NCBI GenBank assembly: GCA_003993805.1
Contig: RSEF01000031.1
Location: 53,177,295 to 53,241,294, forward strand
Direction: 5' to 3'
From: Himantopus leucocephalus
Lineage: Eukaryota; Chordata; Aves; Charadriiformes; Recurvirostridae
DNA length: 64,000 bases
Each line of letters opens with the position of its first letter. Position 1 is the stretch's first letter. The position numbers and the translations under genes were made by a program. Below are positions 34,176 through 47,904 of the stretch, in pieces. Below the pieces are notes generated by a model, which saw nothing but the letters and a program-made list of their open reading frames with translations, did no database searches and was not told where the DNA came from.

Positions 34176-36559
34176 CCTTTTGCTAGCAGTGAACTTTTCT
34201 CAAAGTGTTTTCAAACAGACTAGGCATCTTCATATTCTATAATTCCTCTAAGTAGTTTAAAAAATACCCAGAAATTTTATTCCATTGATTGCTAAGTACA
34301 CTGACATGGCAGACATTTAAAAAAAAAATCTGACTAAACATAATCATACTATCATCAGCAGATTTCCAAGTCCAAAGAGGAAATGTGTTGTTTCTTCCTC
34401 CATTCACCTTTTTCTATGCTGCACAGATTCACCTTTCCCCATCTTTCTCCCTCCTTCTGTCAGACAGGATGGAGTCTGGCCAGCTCCATTAACAGGAAAG
34501 TCCATGTTTACAGAGTCAACCTAGACACATTTGCATTGCAATGGTTATTTAATTCGTTTCTCAGGAACATTATCCCTGTAATATAAACAAATTCTATAGG
34601 AGAACAAAATAATTTCAGACTTGGTACTATCCACAAAAATAAACTCAGACTAAGCTTAAAAATGAAATAAAATCCATTCATAATTGCGGAGCAGTTTTAG
34701 TGCATTGACCATTTGCTACAATATCCTAACTGTGTGATTCACCTTCAAACCAAGATTAAGAAATTTATATTGCTTAACTGTAAAATTAATATAAAATGTA
34801 AAATAAACTCTGCTGTGTTGACATTCTTTGTGCAATTCATTTTGCAAATGAAAGGAAAAACAAGAAAGTAAAAAGTGCAGAAAAAGAGATAAAATTTTGC
34901 TAGAACATAGATTTAAAATCTCTCCAGACTCCAGGGAATTCTGAATAACCTTCATACAGCAATCCAGCAAGTCTGAAGATGAACTGAAACACAGCTGATG
35001 ACTGCCACCACCATGCTTCCAGTTGTATAAGTTCTCATAAGACCTTCAAGTGATAAATTTCCAACAGAGGAGCAATCATGAAACATATGTGAGAACAAAG
35101 GTATTGACATGCTGTATTTTCTTGGACAAACTCTAACCGTTAACAATGGAATAAGGAAAAGTAAGTCAAGTATAAAAATAAATGTGAAAACCTTTTCCAA
35201 CAACGGGACATTTTTCAAACTCATTTTTACAAAAATCCAGCTGAAACCTGTGCATTATTCATGACTGAAAGGCAAATCTTTGACTCACTTTGAATGAGCA
35301 GCTTTTAGTAATGAAAAACAACTTTACCTTCCTACTGATGTTGCAACTAGGTAAAAGCAGACTTGTTGTTAGCCAATCTGCTGTTCTTTTGTGCACCATC
35401 ATCAGTGATATTTATTCACTCTCATATTTCTGTTTAAGATAAATTCTGAGTCAAGTGGAGCCTTGAAATGTCTTAGTAAGTATAAGTGCCTTGTATTTAA
35501 CATTTCAGATTACAACTTAATAGTTGTCAGATCACTGTTGATGATTGGAACGTGGTAATTATTACCTTTATTCTTGACAATATAAAAATGCGTAAGACGG
35601 AACTGAACTTAACCTTATAAAAGAGTTTATGAAACTACTGTAGAGACTAAAGCAAATACTTTCTCCAAGAAAAGTTAAGAAATAACAAGTCATATTCATA
35701 TCTGTGTTTCACGTTACCTCCCTGTGAGGAACCTTTGCTTTCCTTGGTAGTTCAGATTTGCTGTTCTGTATAAGTACCCTGTGATTCTCAGTGGAGATTA
35801 AGGATGTGCTTCCAGCAGAAATGGACAGGCATTCACGATGTTATTTCACAGGAATCACTTGAAAAGCTAGTGAGAAGTTGTACTTTATTATTATTGATTC
35901 AGGAGGATTTTGAAATCCTATTGGAGAAATGTATGTAGTTTACTGTGAATACTAAAGCATGCAAACTTAATATTTACTGGTTTTTTTTTGCTATATATCC
36001 AATGACATGTCTACTTTTGGTGTTTAAATGAACGATTACATTATATGCATTTGCCTAAAAGGTGAAAAAAACCCACAAGTTAGTGTCTGAAAAACCCTCT
36101 TTTAAAGCTTCAACAAATATTAATAGAGTTCTTCTCCCTCCTCCCATGCAAGTATTCCTCTCTGCTCATATATGACTTCATGATGTTGGAAATCAACAAC
36201 GGTATAAACAAAAAGCAAGAAGAATTAAAAAAAAAACAGAAACAAAACAAACTGGGAAAAATAATTAAAGATAATGAAGGCATAAAGTAACCTCTGTCTG
36301 TTGAAACTGCATGGACATGAAAAAACACTTAATGATACTGAGCCACAATAGAGAATTTCAGAATTTGTTTGCTTTTGTTGTATCATGAAAAGCATCGAGA
36401 TATCAGGATCTTGTCTTCTTTTTCATATTTCTATGAAATGCTATACAAATGTGCTAATAATAAATCAGAGTACAGAAGATGTTAGAGGCAGAAATTTTCC
36501 ATTGGATGACACTGTGCCTTCTACAGCCAATACAAGGTTATGTCCCAGCAAGAAAACTT
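34176..36559. other. unique AT-rich non-coding interval
   Basis: No gene, RNA or repeat recognised. Ordinary AT-rich sequence with A-runs at 34320-34328 and 36227-36236. Confidence 0.5.
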
Positions 36560-36790
36560 TTCCCTAGACCGGTTTTCAAAGACTTGAACTATGGGGCTTC
36601 CATCACTTCTCTCTAGAGACTATTCCACAATTCTAATAGATCTCACTATTAGATACATTTTCCTGGTAATAAGACTAAATTTTCCTTTGCTCAATTTCAT
36701 CCCTGCAAAATGCATCCCTTGGTTGCAGTATGAAACACTTGCTGGTTCAAAGCTAACCATGTGTCTTTTTCCTTCCATGTAGCAGCATAA
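36560..36790 (-). mobile_element. ancient CR1-like LINE relic (antisense)
   Basis: The order GGGGCTTCCATCACTTCTCT, AGACTATTCCACAATTCTAA, TAGATCTCACTATTAGATAC, then AAATTTTCCTTTGCTCAATT follows the antisense of the C-terminal ORF2 region of old amniote CR1 elements (the part equivalent to the segment with HWHRLPREV and the following residues). The best-matching core is about 36590-36710; the similarity fades beyond it. It is as decayed as the relic at 425-960, so it is probably a comparably old insertion. Confidence 0.6.
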
Positions 36791-39700
36791 CCTGCAGTGC
36801 TCTGGTTTTATTCACTTTATTTTTAAAGATTTTATATGCCATAAAAGGCACCACTTTAGTATATAAAACACTTTTTTTCCATTCCTACATTTTCATGAGT
36901 GGGAATTCCACTTCCCCCAGTTCCCAGACTCTGAAATTTAGAAAACTGCACCTTTATGCACTGTTAATGGCTTGAGTTCTTTCTGCCTGGGTTTTCACAA
37001 ACAGTTCATCATTTACAGAAGAGGTTAAAAAACTTTAGTTCTATGTGAGTGAGTAGTTTAACTTCTTGAAACACGGAATTTCATGGCCTACTTTCTTATA
37101 CCAAATGGACTCAGACATATCAAGTATGTACAGGTGTGTTGAAGAGGATTTTCTTCATTTAAATTTTAAATATTTAAATACTACGTTTACCCTGTGTAAA
37201 TTCATTTCCTTGATAAAAAACAAGGAACAAATGGAAAAAGGAGAAATAATGCATTTATTAATAAATAACTTATATTTAATTTTTTTTTCTCAAATTTTTA
37301 CGTTGATTTTACTTCTGTATTATTGCATGCTTATCCCTGGAGTGTCACATGTACCATGACCCTGCTGCTCAGAATATCAGCAGGATTGCACTACGTCAAG
37401 CCAATGGCACTCCCGCAGTACAGCGGTGTGCACACAGCCATTGTTTCAATGGGAATTTCTCAAGGTACTTTGCTAGGGTCCATGCCTATATGTTTTAATC
37501 ATACACATCTCCAAACACCGACATAGATGCTCACTGTCTAGTGGTTTAATATTATTCAAAGTGCAGCATCCTAGGACCCTCAAATATTTAGAAACTTGGG
37601 AATATTGGCGAGAAGAGATGGATTTCATAAAAAAATACAGGAAGTGAGTTTGGCTCGGTAGAAAGTGAAATCCAGTGTTCACTGCTGAGAAATGCAGCAT
37701 GAAGGAGTGCAAAACGAAATGCCACATGGGTGGCATATCCCAGAAGACAAACATATTAGCAAGGCACATAGGTTGCATTTATCAGACCTACATTTGGCTG
37801 AGGGAACAGCTAACCTGCTTTGGCTCAAGTTTGGTTTAAAATCAGTGTCAAGAGAACTTGTTTTACTGAAACAAGAACTGACCTGAACCTTCACCACACA
37901 TGAACTACTTAGTAAATATTTCAGAGCAGCATGAAAAATGTAGAATTCTGCATAAATGCTTAACCATGTAATGCTTGATTCTGCCAGCCTTACTCACATC
38001 AAGTAGTCTCTTACTCTTTGAGTAGTCCCACAAAACATACGTATTTACCCAGGGAATAAGATAGTTGCACAATGTAATGGTACTGAAGAGCACTATTTTT
38101 GCCTACTCCTTTCTTCAGCGGTTGGTGAGGAAGATGTCTCACATACCAGACCTGACAGTAATGCACAATAACGTGCCTAGAGAGAGGTAGATACCACTAT
38201 GTTTAAAGCAATTTCTGAACTAGACCCTTTCCTAATCTCTGTTTTAAGTACAGTACTTAGTAACAATCTGAATACATTTTTTCCATGTTAAAATCTTCTT
38301 TTGACACCGCATCTGTCACACAGCCAACGTGTCTGACCCAGATGTACCGAGTAAGCCCCACAGATTATTTGTCAAACAAATTCAGGAACCTAATATTTGG
38401 GGCTTTTATTTAATTGGTATGCAAATGAAGAAACAAGACAGCATTTGTGCTCGATACAGTTGTCACTTCAAATTCTGGTAACATTCATTATCATGCTTAC
38501 AGATGTTTTTTTTACACCTAACATCTGCCAATACTACCTAAACCGCAGGAAGTTGACAAACCTGTGCAAACTTCCTCTCAGTCTCCCTCTCGCTTTCTGT
38601 TATCTGTTCCATGCACACTAATTTTGTGCATCTGAGGCCTCTGCTCGCCAGAATTATGCCTGCTTCCTAACACCTCTGCCTCCAGAGCTTTGGATTTGAA
38701 ATTGAACAGACACAGAGCCAATTTATCATAGGATGACATGTGTCATGTTCATGGTATAACCAGAGGGACCTACTGTATGCACTGTATTTATCCTTTTGTT
38801 GTCAACACGGACAAAGACAATACTGGCGATAGGTGGCTATTAAATTTTTAAAATACAATGCATAACTATTGCACTGTTAAGAGTTGGGGTTTTTAAATGT
38901 AGCACTAGCTCATTTTGTTTAACACCAGATTTCCTTTGTCAGATAATCATCTGTCATTCAGGCATGCAGCATATTAAAATATGTGAGCACCAAATACCAA
39001 TGCATTAGCAGCAAGTCTTCAAAAAAGCAACATAAAACCCATTTCATACATACCCTTCCTGCAAGTAAGAAATCATAATCAGATTTAATGACAGCTTACA
39101 CATATTTTTATATACTAATGTTGTTTGTAGCTATATTTATACTTAACTATACATAATGTATTTGCAGAATAGACATACAAATATTTGTATATGTATGTCT
39201 ATAAATATACGTGTGCGTATGTGTGTGCATGTGTGTGTTTGCATATATATGTGTATGTATAACATATAGTTTGCTACAGATAAAGATGAAGGCAAAATTA
39301 GTAGCCTGACTAGTAATGAGTGAATTAAATAAACATCCCGAAATATTGAGAAGAGATTTCTATCAGAAAAGTATGTCCAGAGATTTCTTTCCCAGAGAGC
39401 AAGGAAGCAAAAGTTGATGTAATTTGCCTGTCATCCCCTGACTGAGCCACCCCAGGGACAGAGAAATCCCTGGCACCTTTCAGCTGGTTTCCAGGTATGT
39501 TCCCTGACACCTCGTTCACCTGCTGTCTTTTGCAGAGGAAAATCGCGGAGCAAGCAGTGGGTCTACTGCTTCATTGCCGTGATGATCTTGCAACGTGGCT
39601 TTATTTTAAATAGCATTGCTCCTACAAAATCTTCTTAGTTAAATCTACTGGTTGATCTACACAATAACACTGAGGTGGCTTTGAAGAAGTAGTAACACAG

Positions 39701-40455
39701 GAGATATAGTCAGTGGACAGGAGTTGAGGGTTTTGTTTCAGGAGCAGGTAAGGGTCACGCAGAGATACGACTCAACAACCTCAATGAAAAGGGGGAAGAT
39801 CCATTTCTACAAATATATTTCCCATTCAGGAAAACTGAAGATATTATTTGTTCAAATGCATTTCATATTATAAGATGCATATGAGCTAGTTATTTTGAAT
39901 TCACGGATTACCAGAAGTCACCAAGGTCGTATCCTATTACTTCTTCTCCCATATTAGATGAATGAATCTGTTTAAACAGGGGAGTATCACATAGAATATA
40001 GTAATGGCCAGATGTGTCATATTTCATACGACATAATTTTAGTTATAGAATCATTCCAAATTCACAAAAAAGTGGCTTGGACATTTTCATAGAGTGCAAA
40101 TGGTTGCATAATAGAACAAATTCTGCGTATGTATTTGCATATGTGATGTGATTTACACTATTACACCCTTAATACAAATAGAAGACAAGTGAAAAAGGAG
40201 GGAATCTTGCTCCATGCTGCTCTTTTCCAGTTTAGCAAACTGTGGGTTTCCCATTTTTTTTTATTTGCCCATATGAGATGCATCAGTTTTTTCTGCTGAA
40301 CGTGAGGGGTAGAAAACAGTTAGTTAAAGTCTTCAAAAATTCAAGGTAGATTCAGATTACCTTTTAGATGAACTGAAGGATGAAGGGTTTTGATCTTATT
40401 TGATATCATTTGTTCCTCTATTCCTGGTAATGTAAAGCCATAGTAGAAAAAAGCT
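36791..40455. other. unique AT-rich non-coding interval
   Basis: No gene found. Open frames of 97 codons (37066-37359) and 101 codons (37473-37778, - strand) are unrecognisable. Contains the TG/TA-rich tract listed separately. Confidence 0.5.
39185..39269 (+). repeat. TG/TA alternating purine-pyrimidine tract
   Basis: Imperfect TATG/TGTG/CATG repeats. The stretch 39205-39238 is a strictly alternating purine-pyrimidine run of 34 nt including GTGTGCGTATG, the kind of sequence able to adopt Z-DNA. Confidence 0.85.
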
Positions 40456-40496
40456 GGGGAGGGGGGTGGGTGGGGGGGGGTGGGATGCGGGAAGGG
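40456..40496 (+). other. G-quadruplex motif
   Basis: Runs GGGG, GGGGGG, GGG, a run of nine G, and GGG are separated by single bases, with further GGG runs to 40495. Single-nucleotide loops predict a very stable quadruplex in DNA, or in RNA if transcribed from this strand. It is the only such motif I see in the window. Confidence 0.9.
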
Positions 40497-41699
40497 AAAG
40501 AAAAATAATGGCTAAAACCAGGAAAGCATTAACATGCAATAAACTAAGTAATCACCACTCTTCATAACAGTCTTTCTTCTAGAGGAATAAAAAGAAATAG
40601 AAAGTTAGGCAATACATTTTTGCTGTAAGTTAGCATAAAAGATAACCAGAACTAGGCATATTATGCATTTTGTTTTGTTTTATTTTTAAACAATTGGAGG
40701 GAGAAAAAGCTTGGATTTAGCAGAGAATTTGCAACTGAAAATTTTCTGACAGCACTGCCTCTGCCCATCTGTGCAAAGATTTTTAGTAACGCAAACATAA
40801 CAGTGATGAAGAGCATAACATGAAATACCATGTATTTGGCTCGTTTCAAGATACCAGCCAAAGACCATGGCTCAAAAATCATAAAATGACTGTGCAAGTT
40901 TTCCAGCATAAATATTCAAGTGGATAGCTGTTAATTGCCAAAATAGTCACAGGTGAATTCTCCAAATCATGTACTTAAATTTTTGAGGCGAATTTTATTT
41001 TTATTATAGGGCAGCAACAAGGGCTAACAGTGAATGGGGCGGGAGCTGGGGGCTTTTCCTATTCACCCCATACGATCTTTCTCCTTAATCTCTTCCCAAC
41101 TCCATGAATGTACTTCTTATGTAAGAAATAACTTGGAATAGCTTCATGGTGTTTATATTTTACGAACAAAAAGCTATTGATTTTATGGGATTAACTACTG
41201 GAGCAATGGGAATGAAATATAAAAGGCAAACATCATCAGACAGAAATCAGCCAAAATGTCTACAGAGTAGAATATCTTCATCTGACTTGTAAAAGCATTA
41301 TAATTTGGTTTTAGTCTACAATGAATACACAAAAACATAAAAACATGATGGGGGTGAATTTTATGTAAAGAGTTTACAGCTCAAATGATTCAAAGCTCCT
41401 TGTGCCTGCTGTAGCTGACTCCTATGATGTGTGATCATGGGTATTTCCTGAACAGCATCTTATAAGTGACTAAAGAACAAGTTCAAGTTTTTTGCTCAGT
41501 TTCTGTTGTTCTCAACTATGCATTTGAAAAAAATAGTAAATCACATAGTATTTCAGCTTTTATAAACACCTATAGCCAATAGCACAGTTGTTTCACTGCT
41601 CTTGCATAACGGAAAGTTTATTTCCCATTATACAAGTTATACAGTATATAATTATACAATTTTTTTTTCCCTATGAGCAGATATAACAGAGGCAGGAGT
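40497..41699. other. unique AT-rich non-coding interval
   Basis: No gene or repeat recognised. Confidence 0.5.
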
Positions 41700-41895
41700 A
41701 CAGTTATGTGAGGATCAAATCTGAAAAAATAACATTTGGGTCTTCTAAATGCTGCTGATAGGAGCGCCAAGGAAGGTGACTGGAGTCCTCACAGCCCTCC
41801 AGCCTGGGTAGCAGCTGAATCAGTGGGGTCTAAATGTGAAAGACAATAAAGTGGAAGATAAGCACAAAAAAAAAAAAAAANAAAAAAAAAAAAAA
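41700..41895 (+). other. possible poly-A-tailed retrocopy 3' end
   Basis: An AATAAA hexamer at 41845-41850 is followed about 15 bases later by a run of roughly 29 A (41866-41895, one N at 41881). This is the layout of a mature polyadenylated mRNA end inserted in the genome. The 140 bp upstream is mixed-composition sequence unlike CR1 and not recognised. It could equally be chance AATAAA next to a poly-A microsatellite. Confidence 0.3.
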
Positions 41896-44520
41896 TGGAG
41901 GAAGAAAATATATACAATTTTACATGTAAAATCAACACCTCAGGTAAACTGTACTCCTGAAAATTTTATCAAAAATGAATCTTCTACTGCCCCTATCTCA
42001 GAGAATCTATGTGCTCTCTACAGATTTGAAAATTCCATGTTTGTTAAAAAAAAATTAATAAAAAAAGGTGTGAAGAAAAGGAGGCAAAACCACGGTTGAG
42101 TCATTAGGGACAAAGGCTCCAGCTTGCCCAAATGTGTAACCCACATTACTGTTGAATTGCAATCACAGTTAGCTGGTAGTTTTTTCCATATGGATAAATA
42201 GGAAAGCTATATGCTCAGAAATTCAGACTGGTGCGAAAATACTGCTTACAGGTAGTTTAGGGGTTTTGTTTGTCTTTCTTAATTTTTTTTTTTTTTTTAA
42301 TAGACAAATCAGGCTGAAAGTATTTTATTAGGATATCCAAACAAATGAGCAGATAAATCAGGCTGTTTTAAGCACCAGGCCTCAATATTAACACTAGAAA
42401 GAATACTCAACCACACACTTTGAGCTCTGTACAATAGTAATTTAATTATGTGCAATGTTGAGAATAATTCATAGTAACCTTGCCTGTATTTTTTTTAGGA
42501 TTCATTTTATTTTTGAAATCCATACACTTCATCATCCAATGAGTGAAGAATTCCATTTAGCATGATATTAATCCATAAGGACGTTGGCTATTCCCCCTTC
42601 CACAAAACCTCCAGGTCCCACTGTTTGCAGGAAGTTGACCTATACCCAAATGCTGCAAAGAGTCCAAAATTCAAAGATTACGTACAGACTACCTAGCTCT
42701 ATGCTATTCAGTCTAACTTTGCCTCCCAAACACCAAGATAAAGTTGAAACAATTCATTGAATATTTCCTCTAAATAAGGAAAGAATGTGGGCAGAAGAGG
42801 TTCTTGAAAATCTTGTGTACAGTATAAACAGACCAACTCTTCCTACCCTACCAGCCTGTTCGGTCCACCTGTGAGTTCAAGACGGCAAACTTAATGGAAG
42901 AAGAGGACAGTTCCTAGCTCTTGGGGACATGTTGCTGTCCGGTCACATTTCTTGGTATGAAAGAAGAGCATAATACCAAAGTTTTCAATAGCTGTGCTTT
43001 TGAGGACTTTTACAACATCTGCTGCAACTTAACATCTGCCCATGCTCTCAAAGTGTCACTGTCTTGAAGGAGAAAGGAAAAAGAAAGACTGACAGTGAGA
43101 ACAGACTCTAGAGAGTGCTCACTACGTTGCAGAGATTGAATAACAAAGCAAAAACAAACAGTGACAGCTAGAGATATGGAAAAAGGATCACACACACTTT
43201 TCAATACTTTCCACCTCAGTTGGCGATGTAAATTAAAGCAGTACTAAATAAAGAAGAACTGTCTGGACGTGAAGTAGTCCTTTTTCTGAATTTTTACATC
43301 TCTCTGCCTTCGGGGTCTGCTCATGAGTCTTCTACCTAGCATATATCTCTGACATCAGCCTTCCTCAGTGCAGTGGTTCAACCTCACTGAGGAAAGGAGC
43401 TCACAGGCTTCCAAGGGCACAGAAAACCTTCTATGTCTTTTGCAGGTCATCCTTCTTCGGTAGTGGCTTATAAGAGCAATCACCCAATGATCACTAAAGG
43501 ACATTGAAGAAGGCCAAAGGTCCTCATCACTACCTCTCTGAGGCTGGGGCACGTCAGTCAGCATGCCTGGCTGCAGCAAGAAAATCATCCCCAGCATGAC
43601 CTAAAAACTTGGACGACTCTTGTCCTCAGGGAGGTTTCAGTCCAGAAATGCAGTCCAAAGTTGAGCTGTGAGTATAGTCTAGTAAGGAATGAAATACCAC
43701 TCCATGCAACCCCTTCTGTGCCAGTGCCAGACCTGAACACACCATTTGCATCCATTTTCTTCTTACGATTGAATGCTAACCCCCGTAAACATGGAAAGTG
43801 TTTGCACTACACCACTGCCCTAGCCGAGTCATGTGATGGATGTTGAGTAGCAGGATATGTTTTGCAGTCTTCTGCACAGGTCCTTGCCAGGTGTGGAGCC
43901 CTGTTGCTGTTTCTTTCATAATAATTTATATTTTCAGGGCTAACTCTACAATGAAAGGAAGTTAATAAAAGAGTTAACCTCACTCGGTTTAAAACGGGAA
44001 AAAAGAAACAAACAACAAAAAGGTTGAAAGTTGTAGTTCTCTTTCTAGGGGGTTAAAGGTTAGGTTTGTTAACAAGGATCTTGTCTGTGACCCTTCAAGC
44101 CCTTTCCTGTTCATCAGTGAGAAAAGCATTTTGACTTCTAAGAGGGCCTGAAAGTGCAAATTTTATCAGATAGTGTGTCCAGGTAGATTTCAGTCTTAGA
44201 GGAAAAAGAGATGGAGCGTGTGATGAAGATGGCTAATAAGCAAATATTTATTTGTTAATGTTTGAATGAGGTATTTGCAATTGTATCTGGTAGTACATAT
44301 CAGCTACATCTATTTTGTATTGCAATCAAGTTTTCATATTATTTCTTCAGCTAAGAAGAAGATCTATGAATTATTTATCCATTTGTGTAGCTGGTCGCTG
44401 CTGATAAACTGAGCAAACATGGGATTCCTCTGATATCACATATCATCCAGCTCACAGACAATCTGATGCTTTATGTCAACTACCTAATCGCTGAAAAAGG
44501 ACAAAAAACAGGCATAATTA
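41896..44520. other. unique non-coding interval
   Basis: No gene recognised. T-run at 42285-42298. Open frames of 60-80 codons around 43010-43846 are unrecognised. Confidence 0.5.
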
Positions 44521-44575
44521 AAAAAAAAAAAAAAAGGCTGNNNNNNNNNNNNNNNAAAAAAAAAAAAAAAAGGCT
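44521..44575 (+). other. short N gap flanked by duplicated sequence
   Basis: Fifteen A plus GGCTG (44521-44540) precede 15 N (44541-44555), and the same A-run plus GGCTG resumes immediately after (44556-44575). This looks like two contig ends that overlap but were not merged, so one copy is probably artificial. Confidence 0.85.
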
Positions 44576-47500
44576 GTTGAAGTATTTCAGAAGAAGTTAA
44601 GAAAATCACTAATACTTTGGATTAATCATTATCAATTTCAAGGAAAGTTTGGGATAGCTAGTAAGGAAAAGAAGAAGATGAAGTTAGAAACAATTGTGTT
44701 CCTTATCACCCTGCACATATTTTTAATAAGCTACAATTGAAACTGGTAAGTATCTTTCATTTCTGAGAATTAGGCTTAGCCTGATGTTGTTATTCATACA
44801 TAGACTGGACATATCTTCGGTTTCCCAAGTCACTGTTTCAAGCTATTTTCCTGCTTTCTTTGTTTCACATAAATCATAAAGCAGCTGGGACAGGGTGGAG
44901 GGTAACAGGTGCTGACCAGGCTTCTTGGTTTAAGCAGGATTGTTTGTACTCAACAGGGTGCTGAGAAATTGCCCAGAACACTATAGCGTGAGAAAAGTTA
45001 ACAAAGAAGCATACATGCTACCCACCAGGTAATGAGCAAAACATGACATTTTTTATTTTGATGTATGCCTTTGTCACTTGACAATGTAATTTCTCTGGCC
45101 ACTGACAAAGTTACTGTGTTTTTCTCTGTAGTGACAGTCTCGTATCATTTCTCTGTCTCTGACTCTACATATATATAAAAGGGAAAAAAAAGGGAAAGAA
45201 ACTTCATGTTCTCTATTTGGGATAGGATGAATGACAGTATACAAAGTGTGGACTGGATCCCTACTGTGCCAGAGAGATACCGGTCAGCATAGTACAGATG
45301 GTCAAGTTACCATTGACTTGTCATGTGTTGACTTTATTTTCTAAGGCAGGTTCATCCCCATTTCAGCTGAAAGCGCACTGAAAAACCACAGGATTGTTCT
45401 ACCTCCTGTCATAGATCAGGAATGGGAGCTCTTATCCCTGTGCCTGGATCGTAAACCAGCTACTTTTCAGAGCTGTTCAGTGTAGATATTTATATATATA
45501 TATATATAAAAAAAAAAAAATATATATATATATAAAAAAAGTCCAGTCTCATCCATGGACTAATTTTAAGCAGTTATTGAGACTCAAGAGACAAACACCC
45601 AGAGGTTTCTGACTCAGGTCTGAACTAGCTGGTGACTACAGAAAGTTCCTGACTTGGAAGCCTGCATTAAATGTGCAATGGTAGCTGAGATTAACTTTGA
45701 TCTCTGAACAAAATTAATAAGGAAACAGGTATAAAGGAGACATTCTATCTCTCCTCAGATAAAGTACAGGCAGTGTTTTTACATGCACTAGGTCTAGCCT
45801 TTCTGCTACAATTTTGTCCCATTTTTTGTCACCGTTCTTCTCTTCCTACAGGCTTTAGAGTTAAGGCCAGGGCAGTCTTTTGCAGTTCTTCAAGATGGTC
45901 TTCAGCTTTGCTTTCCCACCAGGGAACTGTCAGCTTTGTTTCAAAGGCCAGTTACATTTCCCCATTCATTGTCAGTTGGTTTTGCAGCAATACTGCAATA
46001 GGATTCTTCCTGCAGCAGCCAGACGTGTCAGAAGACCAGGTCACTTTCCACTCTGTTTGCTTCTGCTGTGCACCTCCTTTTCTCTCCTTGACTCCTACTC
46101 CTGACCTTGGATGATCTTTAAACTTTCAAGTAAATGATAACTGTTTCAGCATTATACTTTTCTGTGCTGTTCTGGACATTACTAGGTAGGTAGATTGAAA
46201 GGCCTAAGGAGGGCCTTATGAATTGTCTGGCTTAATAACACTCTCAATGATAATTTCATTACTTTATGCTCCAGAACACCCTCTTTATCCTTTCTGCCAA
46301 CAAATATTATCATATTCATCATAAAAATGTCTAACATGAAGATTATTTCATTTCAGTTGTGCAGAAAAAATAGCTTTTCCTCTGTGATAGTTTGTGTTAC
46401 AGAAATCACGTTATCAAACTCTTGTGATAGATTTTGATTTATGTAGCTAAAGGAGAAAAAACAAGCAAGCCCTTAGTGATTTGAAAATAACTTCAGTTCT
46501 TTACCTAAGTACTAAGTGGGTTGAGCAGAACACAATCCCTGAATCCCTGAATTCAAATAATCTATTACCCTGTATTGTTTCCTATAAATGAGGTGACAAC
46601 ATACCTATGCACAGCCAATGTTGAGCCACTACCACACAGATAGCTTTCCAATTGTAGTTAGAGCAACTATTAAGAGACAGCAACCATTAAGAAAAGGAGG
46701 TAAAATGCAGTATACAGCAATCAGGGGTGTAATGACATTGAAATATACTAGGAATAAAATTCCACACTCTTAGACAATACCCAGGTCACCGGTTCCGAGT
46801 GAAATCAGTTTCCTTTGATGAATAAAGTATTCATGCTGTGCTATGCATTTAGTTTCCTTTGTGATAATAAGAGACTTCTACCCAGATGTGTTCCACCATG
46901 TCTGGATATGAACTGTTTCTTCTGCTAAGTTACTCTGGAAAGAGGGGGGTTCAACTCTTTTCACATTAATGCAAACTAGTCATTAGACATGAAAGCACGG
47001 AATGAGTAAGACTGTAGAGCTAATCAAGGGGTAAATAACACTGAAATGCCTCCTTGCAGTATTTTCCTGAAGGAAATCATCGCTCAAATAGTTGAAATTT
47101 GGTTCTTCCTGCTCAACTGAGGAAACACAAATTAAATCATCAGTACCTTTATCATCTCTCATTGTCTCCTCTCATTTCTTCAGGGCCTGTTGTACAAACA
47201 GGACTATGTTTTATGCATAGGGTGCTGATAGCCAAGCTTTCCTCCCTCCCACAGGTCATCTAGTCATCATCTTGCCCTTGTTAGTCACTTTCCTGGTTGA
47301 CCCTGAGCTACAATAAACAGGCTGAATTAACTGTTCCAACATGAGCTATTTACTTACGTTTTCACCTTTTCCAAGGGCCTCCTTTTGCTTCATTTGCTAG
47401 GTTTTCACCTAATTATATCATGGGATGGAGAATGCAGCGCACTGAAGTGAATAGAAATGGGCTGTGAACTATCAGTGCAATTCCTCTGAGCCTGCAGCCC

Positions 47501-47904
47501 GATGCCCACTTAGCTTTGAGAGACTTTGTCTGCAGAAGCATCAGACCTATGGCATTTCCAGTGGAGTGTAGGGAAGTTTTTGATCCAGCCACATGTTGGG
47601 AGCAATTCCATAGTACGGAATCGCATCAGAGCACCACTGTGTACCACTATCTTAAGCTTTCCTAGACAAAAGAAAAACGGTAGAGCAATTGACCCTGTCC
47701 TACAGAACTAAAAAAAGAATACACAAAACCTAAAAATACCTCAAACACTAACATTTTGTAAGTAAAATAACTTATAAAACCTAAAAATACTCCCCACCTA
47801 CCCACAAACATCCAGGAGTCATGGCTGATGACTGGAAGAAGGTACAAGGAAAAAGAATGACCAATACAGATTTGCCAAAAATTAAACATAACCCCAGTAG
47901 TATA
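44576..47904. other. unique non-coding interval
   Basis: No gene recognised. Contains the TA/A tract at 45488-45540. Open frames of 113 and 74 codons at 45773-46114 are F/C/L/S-rich and unrecognised. Confidence 0.5.
45488..45540 (+). repeat. (TA)n-(A)n-(TA)n low-complexity tract
   Basis: TA repeats, about 13 A, TA repeats again, then a terminal A-run. The repeated TATATATAAAAAAA layout suggests a local duplication. Confidence 0.9.

Noticed and set aside
45773..46114. 113-codon + strand frame
   Set aside because: F/C/S-rich composition, no domain, no conserved motif, overlapped by another frame.
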